Source of the DNA: Lachancea thermotolerans CBS 6340
Taxonomy: Eukaryota > Ascomycota > Saccharomycetes > Saccharomycetales > Saccharomycetaceae
Direction of reading: 5' to 3'
NCBI RefSeq assembly: GCF_000142805.1
Contig: NC_013080.1
Coordinates: 806,001-870,000, forward strand
Length of the DNA: 64,000 nt
Shown: piece by piece, positions 19,986 to 29,205 of the stretch
Layout: each line of letters opens with the position of its first letter
How positions within the stretch are numbered: the first letter of the stretch is position 1
Notes under the pieces: generated by a model
The model's input: only the letters and a program-made list of their open reading frames with translations
Database searches by the model: none
Told to the model about the DNA's origin: nothing
Made by a program: the position numbers and the translations under genes

Positions 19986-21666
19986 CGAATGCAGTGGTGC
20001 GTTGCCTGGTTTTTTCGATAGTGCGGCTTCGATGAGATTTTGTGTTTATACTTTTGGATATATGTCAATTGTGTTTTTCGTGAAATAATAAGTAAGCCCG
20101 TGCTAGTTTGAAGACGCTGCAAGCCGCTACAAACAATGCTAAGGGGGTATTTTGATCAGAAGAGAGCTCGCCCGCGAAAAACCATCCAAAAGCGCTTTAA
20201 CCTTCATAAGATAATTCCAGAGGTCCAGCTCTTGTCCTAGCGTTGAGCATATTAGGCCTCTGGCCATGGCGGCTATTGAGTCAACACCAAATGACCCAAA
20301 ATCAGGCGGGCAGGACGAATAATCGCGCGACCCATCACGAGGCTGATCGGATATACGAATTGAAGTTGTTCACCAGAAGCCACGTATCACGGCGATAACG
20401 GTATCGCCGTACACAGGTTAATGCGAGCATGCCTAGGTGCGTTGTCTGTTTGCCATATCGGCGGAATATCCGCGAGAAGCGGAGCCTCTGCAAGAAACAA
20501 AGCGCCGAGTAGGCATACGGCACGCACTAATCACGCATCAAGCAGGCGCACCACTGCTCCCTCGCCGTCCTGAGCTCGCGCGTGCCCTTCGTACAGACGT
20601 ACAAAGTGACACCGGAAGTGTGAGCTCCCGAAGCAACGGCCTATTTTAAGCCTCGCCATCGTGGCGCGTATGCGCACCTAAAACCAGGCGCTGTACGCCG
20701 TCGTGCACCGCACTGTGCGCTTTCCCATTGTCGCTCCGCCTGCGCCGCTGCAAAATCTCGAAAACGCGGACCTCGTCGCGCGCAGCCCTAACACCACGTG
20801 GAATCAAGATTTAAACGCCGGCCCGGTCGTTCAGCATCAAGCTGAGTCGTCCTCAGCGCCACTAAAACAGCGCCACTGAGGCATCGCAACGAAGAAACCT
20901 AGAGCCTCATACACGTCGTCTCAAGTGACAAATGCTCATCTCAGAATTCCACGGATGTGCAGCGGCGCCAGCTTCTACCGCCTGCGCACCGGGCGCGCCT
21001 CCGCGGTACTTTGCTTGCTACGGCTGCTGCGGCTACTGCTTTCCGTGTCGGGCTTCAATATGCCGTTTTCGCTCGAAAAGTTCTAGATCGCATGCAAGGA
21101 TCACCTATAATAGAAGATATTCGTATCAAGGCACCAAACTTGCATAATTCACCACAACAACTGTTACAGGATGCGCAAAGAGGCGTTCGGCAATGGAATG
21201 AATCTGGCGGAACCCAGGCAGCAAGTCCAGGGAGAGACAGTAATAGCAGTCTACAAGTCACTGGGTTCAAGACAAGGCGTGGCACTAGAACGTTAGAAAC
21301 GTTTAAAACCTCAGCAAAGTCGCAGACCGTAGGCGGTGTACGACGCGAAGTCTAGAGACGCAAAAAAAAGGGCATCGCAAGACGAATACAGAAAAGACCC
21401 AAGTGGCAAAATCGACAAGTGGGGCATTGAAAGTTCCGCCAGAGCGCAAGGTGGAACCAGAGGACTGGATACCCAGAACAGAACGGCACTGAGCGTGCAG
21501 GTTGGAAATCCCAGGAAACGCGAACTGAGCGGAAGCGTCGGCGCGCACAAAGGAAAAAAAAATAGAGCGAGCAAGGCTCAGAGACTTGACAGCTTTTGTA
21601 TTTGGCGTCCACAGGTGCAGGATTTCGCGGGCCGGATATCGCACTCTATCACACCCCGCCTAAGCC
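19986..21666. other. 1.7-kb GC-rich divergent region, SPC29/PTP2
   Basis: No gene that I can defend. It is richer in G+C than neighbouring intergenic DNA (especially 20550-21060 and 21530-21666). It contains several short frames, such as 20932-21147 (ATG start, Cys-rich) and 20957-21355 (GTG start only), that would act as upstream ORFs if transcribed into the PTP2 leader. A palindromic pair CCTCAG/CTGAGG flanks a repeated CAGCGCCACT at 20851-20881. Confidence 0.5.
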
Positions 21667-24237
21667 ATGAGCCAGGCCCATCTCGGAATGCGACACAGCG
21701 GCACAGCGGTGCACCTAGGCTCCCCGAAGAACCAGGCGTTTATGAACACCGCCGCGACGTGCGTCGACCTCACCAAGGGCCAGTATTATGCCGCCCATGT
21801 CCAGCCCTGCGAGTCGCTAGGCGACGCCAGGCAGCTTGAGAATGCGCTCTTCATTGACCTTTCGCAGTGCGGAACACAGCTTCCGCTCCCGAACTGTAAA
21901 CAAGTGCATTTGAAGTTTCCTTCAACTTTGCTACGACGCCCCAAGTTCCAATTCTCGCAACTGGTTCAGACGTTGGATCACGAAACACAACGGGTGCTCG
22001 AAGAAGAGGTGCCGCGCAGATCGACGTATGTTTTTTACGACGAGGGAAGCTCGCTTCAGAGCTGCTCCTTCAATACCAGTCACATCCTTGCGAAAATCGT
22101 TCCCTATTTATACCAACAGCAGCGCGACATCCGCCTCTTCTTTTTGCAGGGAGGCGCGGCTCAACCACAAGAGAAGCCTGCGCATCAGCATCCGCCATTT
22201 GCGCGCCCACCCCATCCGACAAGCACACGATCTTCTTCGGGGATCCGCAAGGCGGCCCCCAGCAAGCACAATATGAATTTGAAGATTACAATACCATCTC
22301 GCAATCTTCGCACCGATAATTCTAATTACATGTTCATCCAATCATTCAAAAAGGACTCCGTACACTACTCTCCAGACAGCCTTCAAAAGTACTTCACCTT
22401 TCATATGCCTTCGAAGATTGAATCAGATGATCAAACGCTGCCTGCCTGGCTCAAAAGCTTTTCAAAAGATGGCAACAAAAACCTACTTCGCATTTTAACG
22501 TCTTTCGAGCACTTGGAAAAGCTTGAGGTCCAGAGGCTGGAGCGGTGCTTACAGTCCTTCAAAGATGAACAAGGCTCTCAAACCGGCAGAGATGCTAGAC
22601 CTCCTGTAGCCAATGACAATTCAAGTCGTTCGCAGCGTCCTAGGGTTGAGAAGCTGTACTCGTTTCGCGAAATGCAAAAACAGTTTCAACCAAACAGGCA
22701 CGACTATGATTCTGACAACGATAGCTATCACCAGAGCGAAGAAGCCAAGCTAAAAATGGATATCAGCGAGGAGCTGAATGACGGAGAAAACAAAAAAATG
22801 CTTCTGAAACTGAAAAAGGCTAAAGAGGATTTCAATCCTTATTCCTCTGATACTAAGGACAGCGAAGAATGTTCAGACGTTGCACGCGAAGCTGGGACGA
22901 ACGAGGATGATGAAGAGGTTGCAGAGACTCCTATGGATGATTATCTTCTGACACGAGGCATACAATCTTTCACGAAAAACCGCTATTCCAACATTTTACC
23001 TTACGAGCATTCCCGCGTGAAGCTGGAACCTTCACCAATATGGGCAGAAAACAAGAATGACCAATTCGCTAACACTGGTGCCCCGGGCCCCAAATCGCCG
23101 GCCGGTTGCACTGTACGAAGAAGGCGCAACTCTTACTTCTCCCAAGACTGTTCAAACGATAGAGACGCAGAACAGGCGTGTCCACCAAGGCAAGAAAATA
23201 GCAGAAGCTCTTTGATGCCTCCTTCTATGTCATTAGAATCGCGAAGCTCTGCGGCATCTCCTCATAAATCTGCATCTGAGAGCGAGTCGTTTAATGATTA
23301 TTTCAACGCAAATTACCTGAAAATTCCTCAAATCAACCCTGACTATAATTATATTGCTACACAGGCTCCACTTCCCTCCACCTTGGATGATTTTTGGAAG
23401 GTTGTGATAGCGAACAATGTTAAGGTCATTATATCACTAAACTCTGACGACGAGCTTAGCTTACGAAAATGGGACGTATACTGGAATTCCAGCACGCTGA
23501 AGAAATTTGACGTTCGTGTTAACAAAACGTATGAAAACGTGGCCGGCGTAGAAGGTTGCATACTGAGAGTTTTCGATGTTAGGCGCCATATATCTTATGA
23601 AGCAAGCTCAGCGGAAGGGCCAAAGAATTCCGGTAGTGCTAACACTGTCAAGAGCGAGAGCAACGATAGCTCCGCACAAGGCTTCGAAGGTAATGAAAAC
23701 AGCAAAAATAGCAGTGACAGCAAATTCAGCCCTAGTTACACGGTTTGCCAATTGCAGTATACAAAATGGCTTGATTCTTGCGGGATTGTTATGAGTGATG
23801 TGTTAAAGCTTCATCGTATCAAAACTTACTTATCCAGCGACGCCGAAGGTTTCATCAAAAGCGTTCAAGATGGGAAGGTTTATGAAGCTATAATGAAATC
23901 TGACAATGAGGTTCCAAAGAACATCAGCGCTTTCGATCAGAAAAAGAATGAAGTTAGTGCACCCGTGCTAGTACATTGCTCTGCTGGTTGTGGACGAACT
24001 GGGGTGTTTATTACACTTGACTATCTCTTGAATGTGCTGGAACACCCGACAGATCGTTCAAATCGTATTGACGTTTGGAATATGTCCCAGGATTTGATTT
24101 ACATTATCGTTAATGAGCTAAGGAAACAAAGAATTTCAATGGTTCAAAACCTTACGCAGTACATCACTTGCTATGAGGGGATACTTGAATACTTCGGATT
24201 ACGCAAAAGCGCTGGGCGCGATGCAACTGTTTACTGA
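21667..24237 (+). CDS. PTP2: Tyrosine phosphatase Ptp2
   Basis: An 856-residue orthologue of YOR208W (750 aa). Nuclear tyrosine phosphatase that inactivates MAP kinases, chiefly Hog1, and also Slt2 and Fus3. The N-terminal third is a degenerate rhodanese/Cdc25-like domain (NALFIDLSQ, YVFYDEGSSLQSC). The linker then holds the strongly conserved RGIQSFTKNRYSNILPYEHSRVKL. The phosphatase domain includes NANYLKIPQINPDYNYIATQAPLPSTLDDFW and the active-site loop VHCSAGCGRTG with catalytic Cys771. The WPD-loop position reads YTKWLDSCGI, as in the S. cerevisiae protein. The end NELRKQRISMVQNLTQYI is also family-typical. The extra length is in low-complexity linkers. The ATG at 21667 precedes the conserved N-terminus; Met26 in the same frame is a possible alternative start. 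It converges on KAP120. Confidence 0.96.
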   Translation: MSQAHLGMRHSGTAVHLGSPKNQAFMNTAATCVDLTKGQYYAAHVQPCESLGDARQLENALFIDLSQCGTQLPLPNCKQVHLKFPSTLLRRPKFQFSQLVQTLDHETQRVLEEEVPRRSTYVFYDEGSSLQSCSFNTSHILAKIVPYLYQQQRDIRLFFLQGGAAQPQEKPAHQHPPFARPPHPTSTRSSSGIRKAAPSKHNMNLKITIPSRNLRTDNSNYMFIQSFKKDSVHYSPDSLQKYFTFHMPSKIESDDQTLPAWLKSFSKDGNKNLLRILTSFEHLEKLEVQRLERCLQSFKDEQGSQTGRDARPPVANDNSSRSQRPRVEKLYSFREMQKQFQPNRHDYDSDNDSYHQSEEAKLKMDISEELNDGENKKMLLKLKKAKEDFNPYSSDTKDSEECSDVAREAGTNEDDEEVAETPMDDYLLTRGIQSFTKNRYSNILPYEHSRVKLEPSPIWAENKNDQFANTGAPGPKSPAGCTVRRRRNSYFSQDCSNDRDAEQACPPRQENSRSSLMPPSMSLESRSSAASPHKSASESESFNDYFNANYLKIPQINPDYNYIATQAPLPSTLDDFWKVVIANNVKVIISLNSDDELSLRKWDVYWNSSTLKKFDVRVNKTYENVAGVEGCILRVFDVRRHISYEASSAEGPKNSGSANTVKSESNDSSAQGFEGNENSKNSSDSKFSPSYTVCQLQYTKWLDSCGIVMSDVLKLHRIKTYLSSDAEGFIKSVQDGKVYEAIMKSDNEVPKNISAFDQKKNEVSAPVLVHCSAGCGRTGVFITLDYLLNVLEHPTDRSNRIDVWNMSQDLIYIIVNELRKQRISMVQNLTQYITCYEGILEYFGLRKSAGRDATVY

Positions 24238-24375
24238 GAATGTTTCTTGTAAAGGTTTTTTAAGTCGATTTCAATAATTAGATAGTCAAGGGCTACAGGG
24301 TACATAAGAAGCCCAAAGCTTAATTATTCATTGAAAAAGTTGCACTTCGACAGTGTTGTCTGCTTTACCGCTTCT

Positions 24376-27300
24376 CTATTTTTGAGCGGGTATTGATAGA
24401 AAGAGGCGTAGGTCCTGGATCAACGCTTCGTCTACAGAAGATAGTAACGTTTGAAATTGAGGCCCCATTTCTGTCTCAAGATATTGCAAAGTGTAAGTTA
24501 TGTGTTCTTTCAAGCTTACGTTATGAGCAGGATCTCTCTCACTAACAAGCTTCTGAAGCCTTTGGTGTTCGCATGTCAATATGTGCTCTTCTGAATCGTC
24601 TTGAGATTCACCGTATGCTGGGTCGTTAATGTAATACTTTTCGCAATCCCCGTTGGTCGTCTCATTCGTTTCTTCGAGGAATTCAACCCACAAAGAAACA
24701 ATGCTAGCAATTTCTGAAATAACAGCGGGGTATTGCGTTCTCAGCATGCTAGATAACCCTAAAATGTGAATTTTCCTGACCCGTGGATCAAAAAAGTCTT
24801 TAAAACAAAGAATCCATATAGTCACTAACTTGTTTATCACATTCTCCAAAGGTGTTTCTACAGAAAGGGCCTTTCTTTCCTCTAAAGGAAGCAACGAATT
24901 ACGTTCGGAGGTTGGCAGGGCTGATCTGTATCGCTCTAATAATTGAATGATTGAACCTGGGTCAAAGTAGGCTATTCTTGCAATTGTTTGCAACAATTGA
25001 CCTGCTTGAAAGAGCGAAATTTGGTCTTCACGGAATAGCGCATTGAAGATCGAGGGCAACATTCCCGTTTCGAGCAAAAATTCAAGCAAAAGTCTATCAT
25101 TATCTGGATCCCGCGCCAAAGTGAGAATATCCAAAATTGAGAGTACAATATCAAAGGAATCATCGCGAAGTTTCAGAAGATATCCTGAAAGGTGAGAAAA
25201 CGCAAAAAAAAAGCACTCATTATTCAAGAATTGACTTTCTGGCAAAACAAGTGCATAGCTCTTAACGATTTCTAACAAAGTGGGAAGAATCTCGGTTTGA
25301 TTTTGGACAGCGTTTTTCAAAAACGGAACCAACTTGAAGAAAGTTTCATCAAGCGCTTGTTCACTGGGGGAGTAGTTTTGTAAAAGGCTCTGCCAGAGTT
25401 CAAAGCCATCCTCATATAGAAGGGAATACTGAGGTGACGAAGGATCGCATGCAGCTAGCGTTATGGGGAGAGATATCTGCCAGGTAGCTGGGGAATTTTT
25501 GCCCAGGGAGTCGATTGCGCGTCTTAGCAACCTCAACAAAGCGTTGGCTAATATAGATTCACTAGAATCATTCATAGAAAGTTCCCACAGTTCGGGAACA
25601 ACTTGAAGAATTTCCACTAGTAAATTCCTGCTAACAAGAGGCTTTGTTTGTACGATAATGTCACTAAGTGTATTAAGAACGTAGAGTCGCGTTTCAGTAA
25701 GGGATACAGATGGTAAGGTTCTCTTGAGTAATACCACAACGAAATCATCAAGGTAGGGTTGGAACGAGTTTTTGTCAAAATTCCAGTCATCAACCAATGT
25801 CCTTAAGCTCTGGATTGCTGTCAAACGGACCACTTTATCTTCCTCTTCCGTCAAAATCTTATAAAAGAACTTGTAGCAAGCTTGCTTACTTTCTTCAGAA
25901 CATTTGATAGTAGACCACTCATTTATAACTAGCGCAACTCTTCTTTTAACTATCTTTGAGAACTCTGGGAGTTGTTGGGGATTTAATGCCTCCGGCAGGA
26001 AAACATTTACGAGAAGCGTATCAAAGTCAACAGCTTCGCTGATAGATGTTGCGCTCAACTGAAAACTTGCAAAGATTGCGTCCTTTTTTAGTAAATCTTC
26101 GACGCTATTATTCAAAGAGCTCGCTTCCGTCTGAATCTTATTGAGCAAATAAGGAACTAAAAGGTCAGGGAACGAATTGATAAGATCTTGAAAGAAATTT
26201 TCAGCACAAGGCCTGATCTGGTATTCATAACTAGTGGCAAGTTGCTCATTTATCCACTCCTCGGGATCGAGCGACCAATCTTCAAGATCAGATTTTCTGA
26301 GTTTCAAGTACCAGTCCATTAAAAGGTCAACCCATTTCTTGATCAAATTCTCGTTCAAAAATTCTGATGTAATTCTTTTCACCGCAACATCCACTTCATA
26401 TTTATCATTTTTCGCTTTGATTGTCACAGCGCCCTTTTTGTGTATGAAGTTGATTAGACGCTTTAAGATCAAAAATGATCTGATAGCTATCTGCTCCCAA
26501 AAATTTCCGTCGACTTCAGCATTCTCACGGTACACATCAGGCGCTCTCTCGATCAGTAATTTTGTGAATGCTGTCAGCACTTGTAGGGAGCAAGGCAAAA
26601 GAATGAAATTTGACGGGGATGCGCATATCAAACTATAGTACAGCTTCCCATAACATCTCACAAATTTCTCAAAATTGTCAAATCCTTTATAATTATCAAA
26701 ATGTGTCATCAGAAGCTCGAAGTGATTAATGGATATCTGCAAAAACTCCGCAATAGACACGTTTCTATGAGGTGTCTCACACCCCTCGGTGACCAAGCGC
26801 CGTAAAACCTTGAGCGCTAGGTAGGAAACTTGGATCTGAGAAAGACTTTCCTCATCGACACTTGCAGCCGACGTCCACTCGTTAAAGGCCTTCAGGTACG
26901 TCCTCACAAGGAGAGGAAAAACCAGAGGTGATTTGCTTTGCATCGCAGGTCGACATCTGCCAATTCGTGCTGTAGCTAACGTTTTAATCATTTGGTTCAT
27001 AATTAACAAAAGATTGAACATCCTAACATTGTCTTGCCATATAGCCTCTGTGCCAAGTAGATGTTCGAGGTCTTCGAAAAGAGTTGGCCAATCACCAGGG
27101 AAATCTAGACGGGCAATACGCGCCGCCGCTTGTGAGTTTTGAATCCCAAGCTGATTATTGTTTTCGTCAATGAGATCAAACAGCCTGGCTCTAATGGAGG
27201 CCTTCTCATCTTTACCAATGGCGTTGATACGGGTACTTCGCCAGTACTTCTCGACTCCATTTTTGAATTGAATAATGGCAAGCCACCTAACATCCAGAGG

Positions 27301-27480
27301 ACACGATAGATTGAGATAAACAGACTGCAGTAGGAAATGGAAGCCTTTTTGAGTCTCCCATAGCTTAAGCTGCTGTTCGGCAAATCTTTGTGCCTGCGAA
27401 CCCGCATGCCTTGGATCACTGGCCTGCCCCAAGACCTGAACTAAATCCAGTTCCGTCAAAGCTAGTGAACCATCACCCAT
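24376..27480 (-). CDS. KAP120: Karyopherin Kap120
   Basis: A 1034-residue importin-beta family member, matching the ~1032 aa of S. cerevisiae Kap120 (YPL125W). It acts at the nuclear pore in 60S subunit export and in import of Rpf1 and Swi6. The N-terminal importin domain is clear: AQRFAEQQLKLWETQKGFHF, then LDVRWLAIIQFKNGVEKYWR, which is the Ran-binding face. The rest is a run of HEAT-type helical repeats (for example EEEDKVVRLTAIQSLRTLVD, VVKLTAI-like helices, and LLSVRTLVDDW-like turns) with an acidic stretch near residue 960. The start at 27480 is the only sensible ATG. The gene lies between PTP2 and NPT1, as the merged YOR/YPL order requires. Confidence 0.95.
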   Translation of the reverse strand: MGDGSLALTELDLVQVLGQASDPRHAGSQAQRFAEQQLKLWETQKGFHFLLQSVYLNLSCPLDVRWLAIIQFKNGVEKYWRSTRINAIGKDEKASIRARLFDLIDENNNQLGIQNSQAAARIARLDFPGDWPTLFEDLEHLLGTEAIWQDNVRMFNLLLIMNQMIKTLATARIGRCRPAMQSKSPLVFPLLVRTYLKAFNEWTSAASVDEESLSQIQVSYLALKVLRRLVTEGCETPHRNVSIAEFLQISINHFELLMTHFDNYKGFDNFEKFVRCYGKLYYSLICASPSNFILLPCSLQVLTAFTKLLIERAPDVYRENAEVDGNFWEQIAIRSFLILKRLINFIHKKGAVTIKAKNDKYEVDVAVKRITSEFLNENLIKKWVDLLMDWYLKLRKSDLEDWSLDPEEWINEQLATSYEYQIRPCAENFFQDLINSFPDLLVPYLLNKIQTEASSLNNSVEDLLKKDAIFASFQLSATSISEAVDFDTLLVNVFLPEALNPQQLPEFSKIVKRRVALVINEWSTIKCSEESKQACYKFFYKILTEEEDKVVRLTAIQSLRTLVDDWNFDKNSFQPYLDDFVVVLLKRTLPSVSLTETRLYVLNTLSDIIVQTKPLVSRNLLVEILQVVPELWELSMNDSSESILANALLRLLRRAIDSLGKNSPATWQISLPITLAACDPSSPQYSLLYEDGFELWQSLLQNYSPSEQALDETFFKLVPFLKNAVQNQTEILPTLLEIVKSYALVLPESQFLNNECFFFAFSHLSGYLLKLRDDSFDIVLSILDILTLARDPDNDRLLLEFLLETGMLPSIFNALFREDQISLFQAGQLLQTIARIAYFDPGSIIQLLERYRSALPTSERNSLLPLEERKALSVETPLENVINKLVTIWILCFKDFFDPRVRKIHILGLSSMLRTQYPAVISEIASIVSLWVEFLEETNETTNGDCEKYYINDPAYGESQDDSEEHILTCEHQRLQKLVSERDPAHNVSLKEHITYTLQYLETEMGPQFQTLLSSVDEALIQDLRLFLSIPAQK

Positions 27481-27708
27481 TCTAACTTCAAATCACGAAA
27501 GTGCCGTTTATCAAATAGCAGGCACAAATTAACAACTAGAATTAAGTACAAACTATCTCCAGCTTACAAAGTTCTAGGGTTCTGATTGATTAGGGCATCG
27601 CTGGAGGTATGAAAGTCCCTTAGGCTTAAAATTTGAAAATCATTAGACACGTATGAGCGCGGACAACAGTTTTGGCCTTTTCACCAGAAGTGGAAGATCA
27701 GATACGAT

Positions 27709-28998
27709 CTAAGAGGCCCATCTGTGAGCCTCATTATCACCCGCCCATGTACGTTCAATATATCCAAGTTCCTCCTTCACCCTACGAACAGTGCGTGGGT
27801 CCCCCATATTCTTGCCCATATTGTCTGAGATTTTGATAGCAGGATTACCATTGACTTCCAACAGTTTGATAACAATATTAAGAGGTTCGCTAACCTTTAC
27901 ACTGTCTTCAGAACTATGGAAATCATTGGTGAAATTTGTGCCAATCCCAAAAGTTGCCTTCAAACCACAATCGTGTGCAGCCTGAGAATATTGAATAGCT
28001 TTTTCCGGATTCAATGAATCAGAAAAGCAGATAAGCTTTGAGAATCGTGGGTACTTCAATACATCAAAATAGTGGTGTGCAATTTTTTTGGCGTACTGCA
28101 CTGGATCGCCAGAATCTTGCCTAACGCCTGCGTAGTAATCGGAATAGGGTGGAATAAAGGTCTTGAGAAAGTTGTCGGTACCAAATGTATCAGTAAGAGC
28201 CAAACCAGCATTTTCGGGACCGAAAGTTTTAATCCAATAGTCCATAGCGAGTTTATTAGCGTTCACATAATCTTTTGTTACAGAAGCGACTCCCATCATC
28301 CACTCGTGAGCAACGGTCCCAACAGGCTTCACACCATACTTCTTGGCAAAGAGCACATTGGAAGTACCTGCAAAGCATTTCCTACCCTTTTCACCTGTCT
28401 CCTCGACTGCCTTAATGATTCCCTTTAATACCAAATCTTGAGCTTCCAAAGATCGCCGACGTCTGCTCCCGAATTCGCTGAAATTGATGTCGTTTTCAAT
28501 CAGCTTCTTAGCCTTTTGGTAGGCGCGTTCCTCCTGGTTTTCATAGGTCCAGTCAGTGTCAACAAACTTGAAGTAAGCCTCTGATATCAAAGACAGCAAA
28601 GGAATTTCGTAAAGAATTGTATCTCTCCAAAGCCCCTTGACCTGAATTTTGATATGGTACCTCTCTGGAGCATCTGCAGGCTCAGTCGAAAGGCTAATTT
28701 GGTCGCTGGGGCATATCTTTGGCTGGCCATTTGATATGTACTTCAAAAACTCATCTGGCAAGTATGGGATCGCTGTTTTCAAATACTCAATTTCGTCTTT
28801 GCCAAATTTCAAATCGCCTAGCACGCGAACTTCCTGCTCTAGCCATTCAATTGCCTCCTTATTAAATGTCATGTGTGAAGACCTGTTGGTATATTTATAA
28901 ATTACCTCAGCATCGGGCATATTTTGGAGAACAGCTGCATACATCGTCAATTTGTACATGTCAGTATCCAGCAAGGACTTGATGACAGGCCCCGTCAT
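27709..28998 (-). CDS. NPT1: Nicotinate phosphoribosyltransferase
   Basis: A 429-residue enzyme, the same length as S. cerevisiae Npt1 (YOR209C). It makes nicotinic acid mononucleotide from nicotinate, PRPP and ATP, the main step of NAD salvage, and so supports Sir2 silencing. The start SLLDTDMYKLTMYAAVLQ is the conserved N-terminal substrate loop. EFGSRRRRSLEAQ, FAGTSNVLFAKKYGVKPVGTVAHEWMMG and the PRPP-binding/active-site parts VRQDSGDP and ICFSDSLNPEKA follow in order. FGIGTNFTND is also present. The catalytic His that is autophosphorylated lies in the TVAHEW segment. The gene is on the minus strand just downstream of NAN1, with 207 bp between them. Confidence 0.97.
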   Translation of the reverse strand: MTGPVIKSLLDTDMYKLTMYAAVLQNMPDAEVIYKYTNRSSHMTFNKEAIEWLEQEVRVLGDLKFGKDEIEYLKTAIPYLPDEFLKYISNGQPKICPSDQISLSTEPADAPERYHIKIQVKGLWRDTILYEIPLLSLISEAYFKFVDTDWTYENQEERAYQKAKKLIENDINFSEFGSRRRRSLEAQDLVLKGIIKAVEETGEKGRKCFAGTSNVLFAKKYGVKPVGTVAHEWMMGVASVTKDYVNANKLAMDYWIKTFGPENAGLALTDTFGTDNFLKTFIPPYSDYYAGVRQDSGDPVQYAKKIAHHYFDVLKYPRFSKLICFSDSLNPEKAIQYSQAAHDCGLKATFGIGTNFTNDFHSSEDSVKVSEPLNIVIKLLEVNGNPAIKISDNMGKNMGDPRTVRRVKEELGYIERTWAGDNEAHRWAS

Positions 28999-29205
28999 TG
29001 TTTTTTGTGGAGTTTTGTTGGTGCTTAGATTTCAGATGATACTTCTGATAATGAGATTAGCTTTTTTTTACTTCCGCTGTCGAAAATTAATTATCTCGCC
29101 CACCCCAGCCCTTAATAAAGGTGCGAATCACAGAAAGCCGGCCTGCATGGTAATTGCAAGCTATGTGAGCGGGGGCCGGAAACTATATATGAAATGATAA
29201 GTAAT

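Noticed and set aside
20957-21355. 132-codon frame upstream of PTP2
   Set aside because: Starts only with GTG, has low-complexity GC-driven composition and no recognisable motif.
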